Of a stretch of 64,000 nucleotides of DNA, positions 34,265-46,203 are shown in pieces; position 1 is the stretch's first letter; each line of letters opens with the position of its first letter. Source of the stretch: Spinacia oleracea (Eukaryota; Streptophyta; Magnoliopsida; Caryophyllales; Amaranthaceae). The stretch spans positions 111,324,141-111,388,140 of the forward strand of contig NC_079487.1 of the NCBI RefSeq assembly GCF_020520425.1. Direction: 5' to 3'. The notes under the pieces were generated by a model. The model saw nothing but the letters and a program-made list of their open reading frames with translations, was not told the DNA's origin and made no database searches. The position numbers and the translations under genes are program-made.

Positions 34265-36047
34265 CGGATTTTTCATGAAATACCCCCGAATTATGGCGTA
34301 ATTCACCAAATGCCCCTCGACTTTCAGAAATTCACCAAATGCCCCTCACAAATGACTTAATACCCAAAATACCCTTACTAATGACGCGCCGTTAGTCCTC
34401 CGTTAGCCTAATTTTTAAATTCACCAAATACCCCTATTTTATAACTTATTTCATATAATACCCCTATTCTGAAACTTAATTCACCAAATACACATAACTT
34501 AAAATTACCCATTTTGATGCTCAGCGGCTAGTTTTTATGTTTGAAAATTAGCTGTTGCTTATTGTTTGCTTATAAAAACCCCTTTTCTGACTATTTATTG
34601 TAGTTTTTCTATTGTTTTGTTAATTTCATATCATTTTTGTCATGAGTTTTCTTTCAAAATCATCATCCACACCCATGAATCCACATATGTAAGAGTCCCA
34701 AACAATTTCTAATATTATGGGAGGAAATTTCCATCTGAGGCTCCGATACAACACTCAGTAAGTTTCAATTATGATCCAATAAGTTCAGGCCTCATCCAGT
34801 AAAGACAATGCACTTTAGTTGAGCAAAAGGCCAAAAAACCCCATTTTCAAAGGGATCTTATGTAAGTGAAGCTGAAGTAATTCAATCTAAAGCTAACACC
34901 TTAATTTTCTTATTGTCCGAATGGTAAAGAAACTAAGAAATCAAGTTCAATAACACATACATTTTTATCACAACCTCGATTTCAACTTGGATTCATGATG
35001 TGAAAATCTTGAGTTTGGAGGCAAATCTTTGTGCCAAGATTCATGTTTTTTCACTGGTTCATGAGCTTTGGAACATACCTTAGTTTCATTTTTTTTTTCT
35101 TGTTCCCTCAAATCCAAAAATAGACATTTGTCCATAAATCTGACCATGTCAATAGGACCTAGCTCAAAAGAAAAGTGGGAAAACCTTTATGCCTCGACTG
35201 TAAGGTTGAGAGAAAGTTAGGAGATTGAAGAAAGATGTTTGGAGGCAGTAGAGACAGGAGACAAAAGGGAGTTAACGTTAAATATGTGGCATGGAAGCAA
35301 TAGAAGCCGAGGTAGCTGGAACATATGCGTTAGAATCAAATTAATAAGAGCTTTATTTTTAATCTGTTTGCATATGTTAAAGATATTTCCCATATTGAAA
35401 AAGGAATACCTTCCGATTGCATGGTAAATATAATTAATTGGTCATATAAAGAATAAGGTACAAAAGAAGTAGCTATTTTCTTGAAGAGTTGCGACGTTTT
35501 GAGGTGTTTTTAGGAGTGTTTTATGTTTTAGTGTTGTACCGGAGCTTCAGATTGAGTGTTGTATCAGATATTCGGATGTCAAATTTTCTCCCATGATAAC
35601 AAAATTTATTTGGGACTCTTACATATGTGGACTCATTGGGTGTGGATGATGATTTTGAAAGAAAACTCATGACAAAAATGATATGAAATTAACAAAATAA
35701 TAGGAAAACTACAATAAACCGTCAGAAAAAGAGTATTTATAAGCAAACAATAAGCAACGGCTAATTTTCAAACACAAAAACTAGCCGTTGAGCATCAAAA
35801 TGAGTAATTTTAAGTTATTGGTATTTGGTGAATTAAGTTTCTGAATAAGGGTATTTGGTGAAATAAGTATTAAAATAGGGGTATTTGGTGAATTTGAAAA
35901 TTAGGTTAACGGAGGACTAACGACGCATCATTAGTAAGGGTATTTTGGGTATTAAGTCATTTGTGAGAGGCATTTGGTGAATTTCTGAAAGTCGAGGGGC
36001 ATTTGGTGAATTACGCCAAAATTCGGGGGTATTTCATGAAAAATCCG
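34265..36047. mobile_element. MULE with about 440-bp terminal inverted repeats
   Basis: A 1783-bp element with a perfect 9-bp duplication TTTATTATA (34256-34264 and 36048-36056). Ends CGGATTTTTCATGAAATACC / inverse. The arms (34265 to about 34700 and about 35610 to 36047) are close to identical and contain repeated TTCACCAAATRCCCCT words. The central 900 bp has no recognisable gene. A related, shorter-ended piece is at 61889-62880. The element ends about 175 bp upstream of the ING1 start codon. Confidence 0.95.
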
Positions 36048-36223
36048 TTTATTATATCAGGTACGCGTTGTTCAACGTAAAAAAATAAAAAGAGCATGGA
36101 GGGTGTATTTCGTATGTGAAACGGAGAAACCCGGAAATTTGCCCGCTACAAAGCCCAGCTTGCAGGAGGGAGGATCACGATACTATAATCGGCACTTGGC
36201 GGGAAGAAGCCCTAATTTCTCCG

Positions 36224-39200
36224 ATGACGTCTTTTCTGGACGAATTTCAAGCCAGTAAGTCCTTTTGTTTTGTAGTTTATTCAATCGAACCGTTTCCATC
36301 TCCTGCACGAAACCCTATTCTTTCCGATTTGTCCGATTAATGCCCTAAAATCCCTTAGTTTGTGCAACTAAGTTATGATTCCTGGTTGTTTTCTTCTAAA
36401 TTGTTCGGAATTATGTCTGATTCTGTTTTCCTTTGCTGGAAATTGATAGAAATCATTGTAGATTTTGCATTAATTACCAAAAAAGCCGGCACTTTTAATC
36501 TTTTTGGTGGCTTATTTATGTTCTTTTGATGCTGAATATGTCGAATTCCAATTAATGGTGTGTTATAATGCCAATTTAACTTGAGTAATCGCATTTTCCA
36601 CAAGGCATCATCTGGCAAGAACATTTGACTCGTCACTATCAGAGATTGTTACTATAGTGTTATTGGTAGCTCAAAATTAGGAAATAGCAGATTTTGGAGA
36701 ATCTTTTACATTAGCAGATAAATGTTGAGTGGGTGGTGGGTTAGTGAAGGCGGTGTGATATCTTTGAAAAGGACTCTGCGAAGGAGAACGGGCATCATTT
36801 GAAGGTGTAGGGGCGGCATCATGTATTGATTGATTATATTGTATGACAAAAGAGAAACTACAAGTATCACAAACAATTCAATGAGTTAATTCTGCACCAA
36901 TCCTCAGTGTACAAAAAAAGAAAAGTAATGAAATTGAATGATATGCAATCCCATTGTAGGAGCTTTGACAAAAATCTATGAACTTTATGTGTTACTCATA
37001 TAGTAATATTGTTAGAAACAAACAATTATTGACACTGGCTATCGTTTCCACTTATCTGGATTTGGCGTTTTTGCTATGGTTGGTATTGCGAAATATTGTT
37101 CAGCATTTTTATTTGCTTTCAAATTTTGCTAGTTGATACTTGATAGTGTAAGCTATTCATACCCGTTGCAGACATGGATGATAGATGTAGGGGAGTAAAA
37201 AATTCATAATCTGTTTAGTAGTGTACTTTATCCCGGTTATTTGGTGAACATGTGAATTTGTCAGCATAGTTGTTTATATGTCCTCGTTGTATATTTTGAA
37301 TTGAGAAAGTCCTGCAGATACTAGTGGAAGAGATAATGCTCATAGATTCCTGTTTTAAACTCTATTTCTGTCTAGATTGAGGTTTCAGGTGTTTACTTGG
37401 TCATAAAACTGACAAGCTTCATGGAACGATAGAAGACATACAACTATACAAGTTCCTTTGCTGAGTTTGCTTCATTATAGATCCCGACTTCAATGGCTTC
37501 ATATTTTGAATGTATGCAGATCTTGAGTTGCTTCCAAATATCCTGCAGAGGAAGTATGCATTGCTACGTGATCTTGACAAAAGCTTACAAGGTGTGTTTT
37601 TCACTGTGTTTTGGTAGTCTTTGAAATTATTACCCTCTTTCCTACGGTATTGATTGCTCCATTAGCTGTCTTTGTTCTTGTTTTATGCATATCTTCAAGA
37701 AAACAAGCTTTTGGACTGCTATTGTTACTCCACCCTCCCTACTATAGTGATTGCTCCAGTTATTTGTCTTTGCTGTTTGCTCTTGTTTTCTGCATTCCTT
37801 CAAGAAAATGTTGAAAAGAAGAGCCTATGAGGATATTGAGTTATTGACCTTATGGTTATGAACATCAACTTTATCTTGTGCTCTCAAGCTGAACTGCTTT
37901 TTTTCCCCCTTCTATTGGGATGGGGTATCACGGTCATTGGCATTATCTTCACAGGAATCCTGCGGCAGAATGAACAGCGTTGTGAGCAAGAAATAGAAGA
38001 TATTAAGCAGGGAATGCTATCTGGTTCTATTACACCAGAGTCATCCCGTATCAGATTCTCAGATGAAGCACTTGATGAGCAGAAGCACAGCATCAGGATT
38101 GCTGATGAAAAGGTTGCTTTAGCTGTTCAAGCATATGATTTGGTATGGCGTATATCACCTCTCACTCTTTCCCTCAAATTATTGAAGCAGTACATGCTAC
38201 CATTGTCATGGTTGACTCATTTGTCGGTTCTCATTATAGCGAACTGATAATTGTCTGTTTTCTTGGACACTCAATCTAGTTGATTAGCAGAAACAACAAG
38301 TCATGCTGCTTAAAAAAGGATTTTCTAGCTTACAGCCTTATAGTACAAGCGATCTCTAGTAGGAACACAATACATAATTACGTGTTTCAGTTGACACGAG
38401 GATCAATCCCTCACCATATATGTGAAGAATTTGAGACAATATACAAGTGGTTTCCATTCTTTTTATTAAGTCATTCACCTTTTAGGCTTTGTGGTCAAGG
38501 ACGCCCCGAATCCTTTCACTCTGGTGTCAGCTAGATTTTTGCTCAGGAATAAAAAGTTCCTGCACCCGGATAAAATTGCTGCCCATTTTTTGAATGGTTG
38601 CATTTCAGGGGTCATTCTGCTTTCTAACACAAAAAATCAACGCGAAGATGTTAACCCCCCCCCCCCCCCCCCTCAATACATTTGATTTTAGAAGCTGTAG
38701 AAATTCAGTATTTACATGAAGGGGTCCCGGTGCAGGCATTACTAAAAGCAATGACAACAAAATGGAGGTAGGGACTCGTAGTCTAGTAGTAATATTAATA
38801 ACAATTATGAAAAGTTGAAAATTCTTGAAGGTAAAGGGGCATAAAGTAAACAGACGGGAATGGATTTGGAGGGGGGAAAGGGAAGAAGCACATGCCATTT
38901 AAATATATGAAAAGAGGGGGGGGGGTGCTTGGAGTCAACTACGTAAAGTTGGACAGATTACAATCAAGAGATATGTCCTGAATAAGCTTACGCAGAATTT
39001 GTCTTATCTGAATGCCTTTCGTAGCTCTTTTGGCTTATTATTCTCATGAATACCCCTTATAAAATCTTACATTTTTTACCATGCTTGTATTATCCAAGCA
39101 TCACCAGTCTTCTCTTTCTTAGGAACTTAGGAGAAGTTGATAATCTGAGAATGGGCCTAATGTTTGTCACTGTGTGTGTGTGTGTGTCATATGTAGGCAT

Positions 39201-40205
39201 GTTAAAATCAATGCTTATAAAGTTGACATCGTCATCTTAGTTTTCGGAAGTTTTTGGCTTACCCCACTTATTTCCCCCATCTTTATAATTGTGATTTTGA
39301 TCTGTTTAACATAGGTGGATGCACACATTCAACAACTTGACCAATACCTTAAGACATCCGAGGAGGAGAACCGACGAGGTACTCTGACTTTTACCTTACA
39401 TTTTTCTCCTTTGATAGATCCAGTAACTGCAGCATCCGCTGAGCTATTTAAGTAGTTTAACGAAAATGACCTTGCTTTTTACAGCGAAAGAACTTGCATC
39501 TGTTCCTGCTTCATCTGATGCAAATGGTGATGGTAGCACAAAATCTGGAAGAGGCAGTGAAGGTGGAAGAGGGGGACGTAAAAAGTATAAACTTACTTTT
39601 TGTGAATGCTTAATTGATCTTATTTTACTAGCTGAGTGGACTGACCATCTGTTGTTCTGTACCAACAGTACTTCGGATGGTCTTCCAAATCCTTTTTTCT
39701 TTCTCCCAATATGAAGAATCTTCTAATAAAAGTGTTATTTCTACCTTTTTACAAAACATACCTCCCCTGATCGCCTAATCTACATGTGTCTTTGTTGCTT
39801 GTTCTTGTAAGTTATTTTTAAAGAAAAAACAACTTGTGTCTGCAGAACACGTTATGCAGCAGCAGCTGCTGCTGCCGCCGCAGCTCCTGCAAATCCATCA
39901 AGCATGGACTTGGATATACCAGTTGATCCCAATGAACCCACTTATTGTCTATGTAATCAAGTCAGCTATGGTGAGATGGTTGCGTGTGATAATCCCGATG
40001 TAAGTTGTTTTGTTTAAATTATAGTATATACTATTATCCACTCCTGGTATATTCATAACCGTGATCTGACCAAGGTCAATTTCCGCTCTTGCAGTGCAGG
40101 ATCGAGTGGTTCCATTTTGGATGTGTTGGTTTGAAAGAAAAGCCAAAGGGGAAATGGTACTGTTCTGACTGTGCTGGAACACAGAAACGCCGTAAAGGGA
40201 AGTAA
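36224..40205 (+). CDS. ING1: ING1-type PHD finger protein
   Basis: ING proteins read H3K4me3 and recruit histone acetyltransferase (NuA4-type) or deacetylase complexes. Seven exons with GT-AG borders: 36224-36254, 37520-37591, 37955-38142, 39315-39378, 39485-39584, 39846-39999, 40095-40205, giving 239 residues (Arabidopsis ING1 is about 234). The N-terminal ING helix reads [16 protein letters not shown] then [14 protein letters not shown] and [20 protein letters not shown] Gly-rich basic linker ([13 protein letters not shown]) and an Ala run precede the C-terminal PHD finger (about 184-234). Zinc ligands are Cys186, Cys188, Cys199, Cys204, His210, Cys213, Cys226, Cys229, with Tyr185 and Trp208 placed for the methyl-lysine cage; a KRRKGK tail follows. 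The start [10 protein letters not shown] aligns with MSFAEEFEA; an in-frame ATG at 36116 would add 36 residues and is less likely. Exon 3 uses a GIL junction where Arabidopsis has EN. Confidence 0.95.
38650..38675 (+). repeat. C-homopolymer tract in ING1 intron 3
   Basis: An uninterrupted run of about 19-20 C. It is intronic and of no evident function; G-rich sequence at 38917-38927 lies in the same intron. A likely site of assembly error. Confidence 0.8.
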
Positions 40206-42559
40206 TTTACGGACTACAGCAACAAACATTTGTATCCAAATTTGGTGATATTGAGATCATCCTGAAGGCAAGGAAGATTTTGAGTATGGGATTTGTACAG
40301 CCTTGCTTGCTGATTAATTTGTAGTTGTAGATCAGGTCAGGTATACTGGAAATTGGAGATTCTCTCTCCCTACTCTCTTTGTAGCTGCTATTGGCAATTT
40401 TGTATGCTGTCCTTTACCTTACAAAGGCTTAAAGATTATGTGGCTTGGATTTTGTAATAACTTGTATCCTCTGTAATTTAGTTAACCTTCAGTTGCAGCC
40501 TAATTCACACATTTGACTCTTTATAATTGTAACGTTTAATTTGTTACCATTACAAGGCTACAAGCTTGGCACTTGTAGTTGTCGCAATGCAGTAGTGGTT
40601 GTACGTTTTGTACCAACTGCAGCAAAAAGTGTTAAAAGAGTAGTAAGTTTGTCATCAACTGATAAAATTTGAGTTTGTTTCTAGCTGTTTATTTTATGAA
40701 GCCTATAAGACAAGTTTAGATGACAAAATATGTCAATGTGGATGCTCTTATACACTAGCCAACTTCACTTTCTTCTCAAAATCACAAAAATCACCTACAG
40801 GATACAGCCACATTATTGTGTACATCTTTGTACCTACTCTTGGCCAGAAACACAAAAACACATATGTTCAGTACAACAAGCTGGAGCCTTGCGCGATGGC
40901 CTATGCCAAACACCAAACAAGTTAGCCTTTGCCATATAAGGAACTGTATTTATTATGAGTTTTAGTACCTCTACTTGTGTAACAGTTGCTAGCCTCTAGG
41001 GACTTTGTTTTTTCATTGCTGCCTCATTTTCCTCGATTATGACCTTACCCATTGCGTGGTGTTTAATGGTAGGTGGGGAATTCTAACTGTCAAAATGTTA
41101 GATATGGTATCAAATGTTAGAAATTTTAAAAATTCACCCCAGAAGGTTACAAAAATGCACTGCACTCTCTAGGAAATTCTACTTGTCACATAATGGAGGA
41201 AATTATTTATCGATGTTTATGTAGCCACCAATACAAATTTTATATATACATGTCTTCTAGAAAATAAAACTTCTTATGAATTGCAACTTTTTGAAAGAGT
41301 GATTTATAACACCGAGATAACATCTGAAATGCACCTGAGTGCACCTAATTTTAAGTACAACTCCCTTATCTTTTTCTCACATGTGTTTGAAAGAAAAATG
41401 TGAGAAAATCCACCAATAAACATAAAAATATCATTTGGTGCACATAATATAATTTGTACAATATGAAATGTCACACTTTTGTTTTGGTACTCAAACCTTA
41501 AAACAAAAACAAAAAAAAGTTTGTACCAACTATAATACGATAATGATATGATAAAATAGTGATCCATAACCCAAATTCACCACCAAAAGGTGAAACCAAT
41601 AATTTGCCACTAATTAACAAGCTAATGCATGCCACTAAGGGGGATATAACCTCCCAAATTAAGGGTACACGATCCACACCATTTTAATTTAGAGGGTCCC
41701 CCAAAATTAAGGATCCGATCCCACCAAATGAAGTTTCTTTCCCACTTAATCAATAATAATTAGTATTAAAATGCATTGATGAACTTCCTTAATTGGATTT
41801 CCATCCCATCCCATCAATTGCGGTTCTTCCATTCCACTTCCTCGATTGTTTTATCTTTACAACTCTTTCTTTTTCGGCCTTTTAGGCCTTCTATTCCTCC
41901 TCTAATAACAGTTTTTGTGTCCAACTTTTAAGCTTAATTAATTACTTCTCATTTACCGACAATGTTAATGGCGACAGCATATAAGCCGACGGAATTTGAG
42001 GGCCGGCCTTGATTTCAAGCGTGCCCCTAACAATTTAAACCTAGTACAGTACGAGTACTGTTTTAGGGTTTTGCTTAGCGTAGAAACTGTGGTATTCCTC
42101 CAATTTTGGGAGGAAAGGAAAGTAATTTTTTTATAAAGGAGCTTTCTTTTCAATTCCCTTCCTTTCCCTCCAATTCCCATATAATTATTTGTACCAAATA
42201 CAGGAAACCTTATTTTACCTTTCCTTTCTTTTCTTTTCCTTCCAATTCCTCCCAACCAAATAGAGCCTTAAGTTGGAAAATTGTGACAAAATCACGTGTT
42301 TTTCAATAAATGTTTACTTTAATGAGTATATGTTCTATGAAACCGCCTTATGCTTAGACCACAGACGTAAGGATTTAAAAATATAAATATATGACGGCAA
42401 AATATAAATATGAATAGAAAGTACGAATAGAAAAGAATAGAAAGTATACAAATATTTGATTAGAAAAGAATAACAATTTAGTTGAACACAATACCAGTGC
42501 AGTAGGATCCTTCAATCTTTCATCTTAGCTTCTAAACAAAAAAAATTAGTTGAATACAA
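40206..42559. other. ING1 3' region and intergenic
   Basis: The first 350 bp should hold the ING1 3' UTR. The rest has no gene that I can support. The stretch 42075-42268 is A/G- and C/T-rich and ends CTCCCAACCAAATAGAGCC then TTA, the right end of a Tourist-like MITE (GGCTCTATTTGGTTGGGAGG inverted); the left end is indistinct. Confidence 0.5.
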
Positions 42560-42885
42560 ATTCTTTTACAAGTGATGTACAATAAATATTGTACACCGGA
42601 GAAAAAGTTAACTCAAATGCTTAAAAATTATTTTTATACAGTTAAAGTTGTATATTTTTTAGTGATAATTTTTTTTCATTTTAATAAAAACTATTTATTC
42701 AAAATCACTAATAATGTATAAATTTAATCATACAACCCTTTAAAATGTTTATCCATCAATATTTTTTTAATAATATAAAAGTTAATCAAAAAATATTAAA
42801 AGTTACAAAAAACTAGTTAAATATTATAAAACAAAAACTAGGTAAAAATTATCAATAAATTTATTGTACACCTTATGCATATAGA
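42560..42885. mobile_element. TGTACAATAAA MITE, copy 3
   Basis: Left part GTACAATAAATATTGTACACC, right part CAATAAATTTATTGTACACC, with the TAAAAGTTA-rich body between. The most symmetrical member of the family in the window. Confidence 0.72.
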
Positions 42886-42939
42886 CATTTTATTAATTGA
42901 AAGTATAATTAATAGAATATAATTTGATGGGGTACCAAT

Positions 42940-43212
42940 TAAGAAGTCGAGCTCGAGTGTGATGTGTTGGGTATTGTCATGGCAATTTGCAAGAGGACGA
43001 TTGGAAGAACACCACTGGATTTGATTGTAGAGGACGTATGTTCCTTAAGTTTGTGTCTTAGTTCTTTTAATTGTTATCATGTTTGTAGAGCTGGGAATAA
43101 CGTTGTTCATTTAGCGGCTAGATTAGGCCCCTCTAATGGAGTGGAGCATGTATTTGTGAATTGTTTCCCGCAAGGTATCAAAGCCTTGGCGGATCTTGAT
43201 TTGGTAAACTAG
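42940..43212 (+). pseudogene. LINE-type RNase H fragment
   Basis: An 82-codon frame whose second half, VCRAGNNVVHLAARLGPSNG then FVNCFPQGIKALADLDLVN, is the C-terminal pattern of the plant RNase H-like domain (RVT_3; RxxN--AH-LA, then FP--I--L---D) found at the end of LINE polyproteins and in their host relatives. The catalytic DEDD N-terminal half is not seen. The fragment ends with its own stop directly against the long-TIR element at 43214. No poly(A) tail or target duplication was seen. Confidence 0.7.
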
Positions 43213-43213
43213 T

Positions 43214-44342
43214 AATCAAAAAAGTTTTTTTGAACCACCCAAGTAGACATACAAGTCTTTAAAAATCACCAAAGTCAAAGTTAATATGTCTTGAACACCA
43301 AAGCAGAAATATAAATCTTTAAAAAACACCAAAGTGGATTCACCGAACAAAAAATATAAGGGATTTAAAAACCACTTGATCTATTTTCTAATTAAATTTT
43401 GAATTTAAAATATAAAAAATACGTAGTACATGTTAATTTTTTTAAAATAAGGTTTTATTTTCAAAGAACAAAAAGTTCATCTCAATAAACAATAAGCAAT
43501 AATCATTCATATTCGTCGAGTCAAAAGTTCATCTTAATAATCAATAACTGCGGGATAAAGAAATGAAATTGAAAAGAACATAGGAACTACACTCTAACCT
43601 CAAACTACATAGCCTCGTTTGCAAGAAAAACTTGGTGAATAGACTACAATGGTAAATGATTAGCCGAGCAATACAAATCTTTCATTCTCACAGAAAAACC
43701 ATAATTCGAAGCCCAGACCCACTGATTACCTAAACTAAACAAACAAACAAAAATCTAAAAAAACAAAAAATAAAGAAGTTATTACATCATTTACAAAAAA
43801 AAAAAAGTAAAAAACAAAAAAAGCTTCAACATATACATCCAAATTAAATAGTATCAGAATTACGAATCGACAACTAAACAAAAAAGCACACCACCATACT
43901 TGACAAGAAACCTTGCCGACCGAGAAGAGAACTGATAGCTTGATCAGATCAATACTTCATATTCCACAAAGTATTTTAAAGCTAATTGCAATCGACAATT
44001 CCAACAAAACAAAAAGTACAGTGATTATCTTTCACATTGTTCATCATCTCGACCTTTGAGTACCTATCATCATCTATGATTTAGGATATTATAATCTCAT
44101 CTTGAACTGTACTAACGTCGTGTGCATCCTTTGCTTCACGTGAATTTTACAAAATTAATTTTTTTATTTTAAAAAGTATTTTTTATTTTAAAATTCAAAT
44201 TTAAAAATACCGGCCCTAATTCACTTTGGTGTTTTTTAAAGCTTTATATTTCTACTTGGTGTTCGATATGGATTAACCTTTACTTTGGTGTTTTTCAAAG
44301 ACTTATATATCTATTTTGGTGGCTAAAAAAAACTTTTTTGAT
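43214..44342. mobile_element. Long-TIR non-autonomous element (ATCAAAAAAGTTTTTT)
   Basis: Ends ATCAAAAAAGTTTTTTTGAA and inverse CTTTTTTGAT; arms of about 130 bp carry repeated ACACCAAAGT / ACTTTGGTGT words. The interior (43500-44150) is AT-rich with no gene. Flanks are AT-rich and I could not fix a target duplication; superfamily MULE by analogy only. Confidence 0.75.
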
Positions 44343-46194
44343 TAATAATAGCTCCGCCTTCCCGGCCTTTCCCTCAAAAAAAAATTGATCCCAATGCGTA
44401 ATAATTTGACTGAAAAGTACAATAACTTGGTAATAAGTTGGTCTTATACATAAGAACGTCTTATATAAGTTTTAGTATAGTTGTTTAAACATAACCCTAA
44501 TAAAATCGCCGGTTAGTCCACATATACATGTATTTTTTTAAAGGTAAAAGTAATTTATTAATGAAATAGTCATATGATACTGGAATAGAAATCAAAACTA
44601 GCAAATACAAAGCAATAAACGAAATTTTAATTTAGCAAAACCACGATCTTAGCAGATGGTATGCGACAATAATTAATACCCTCGTACACATCATTGTTTG
44701 ATGTACTCTCCCACATGAATTTTTCGATCCTTATATGACATTTGTTGTAGTTTTGAAGTTGGATTAAATCTAATTCAATTAATTGCAGGCGTAGGACTGA
44801 CACTTGTCATAATACCGTATAAATCTTAATCAATAAATCAATTTTTTTGCGAAATTAAAAATGTAGCTCCAAACTCTCACAAAAAGAGAGATGAAACTCA
44901 ATAAATTGGTAGATATAACTCAATAATTGGGTAGAGAACATATACGGAGTACTCTGTATAAGGCAAAGATAAAGCCTAATAAATGGGAAAATACAACCCA
45001 ATAATTGTATTGAATCTTCAACAATACTTCTTTTTAATTAATAAAGGAAGATGGGAAAATTAAGTTTAGGGATTGTTTTGAATTTGAGTTTTGGATTGTT
45101 TTCCTTGTTATGCTTTGCGGGTTACGTTGTCTTCTTCACATTTACAAATGGTAAAGGACAATGAAGAATCCGACACATTGGCACTTTTACCAATTTCATT
45201 TTAAGTTCGTAGGAAATAGGAGCGATCAATCATGCCTTACGATGGTTAAGATTAGGTAGAGGGAGAAAAACAACAAAAAGTTGTGAAGTTTGTTACTCGT
45301 ATTTCCATTTTCTTTGTTTTAATTATTTTACTAATTTGACTTATTAAGATTTAAAATGTGAATAGTTAATGGTTGAGAGGAATACTTAAAAGATTACCTC
45401 CATTTCACAATGTCTTACTCATTTACTTTAGATTTTGGATATTTCTAGATAAATATGGTAAAGGAGAATAGCCGAATAGGTGTAAGTATTGTAAATCGAT
45501 AGATAATTATTTACCGGAGACAATCAATCAATACCTAGTATTTAAAAAGCGAAATCAATTATCATTCTTTGCCATGTGTCATTCTATTTTTTGTTGTCAT
45601 TTGTCACTTTTGGTTGCCATTTGTCAGTCTACTTTTGGTTGTCATGTGTCAATCTACTATTTTGTTTGCCATGTGTTTTTCAACTCTCTTTTAACTGGTA
45701 AGTGACTCAATGCACTTCTTGCCTTTCACATTCTCTATTTAATATTTTAATTACAATTCCTCTTGGGCTTCATATTCTCCGTGTAACATACTTCATCCAT
45801 AAATTCCTTTAAAGTCTATCACTTAAATAATTGGATATTTTAGTTCTCAATTTACAATTCTTAATTTTGATTTTACCTTTCCAATTTAGATTTTACTGGC
45901 TTTAGAAAATTCGGTTAGAATCATTTCTACCTCATAGACAAAAATTCAAGATGTATTCCCCCATACTATTAAAAAAGGTTACGTATTAATTTTTTTATTT
46001 CAACTTTTCGTATTATTGATAAACCATAGAGGAATTGAAGAGTAATAGGACAAAGGGCGTGGATGATTTTGCAGCATTTCCCTATTGTAGCTATGCACGC
46101 CATCCGCTAGGTATAAATTATTTTTTATTTGTTGGTCATGTAAATGAAATAAATTTTTCCCTATTTCATTAGATTTTTTAAAAATCATACTCCA
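44343..46194. other. Intergenic; short tandem repeat only
   Basis: No gene recognised. About five diverged units of about 25 bp with TTGCCATGTGTCA / TTGTCATTTGTCA lie at 45565-45680. The word CATGTGTC also marks the Helitron at 62104-62596, so this may be a related remnant. Confidence 0.5.
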
Positions 46195-46203
46195 ATATCT
46201 ACA

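Noticed and set aside
36116-36223. Upstream in-frame ATG as the ING1 start
   Set aside because: The added 36 residues have no counterpart in ING proteins, while [10 protein letters not shown] aligns with the known N-terminus.
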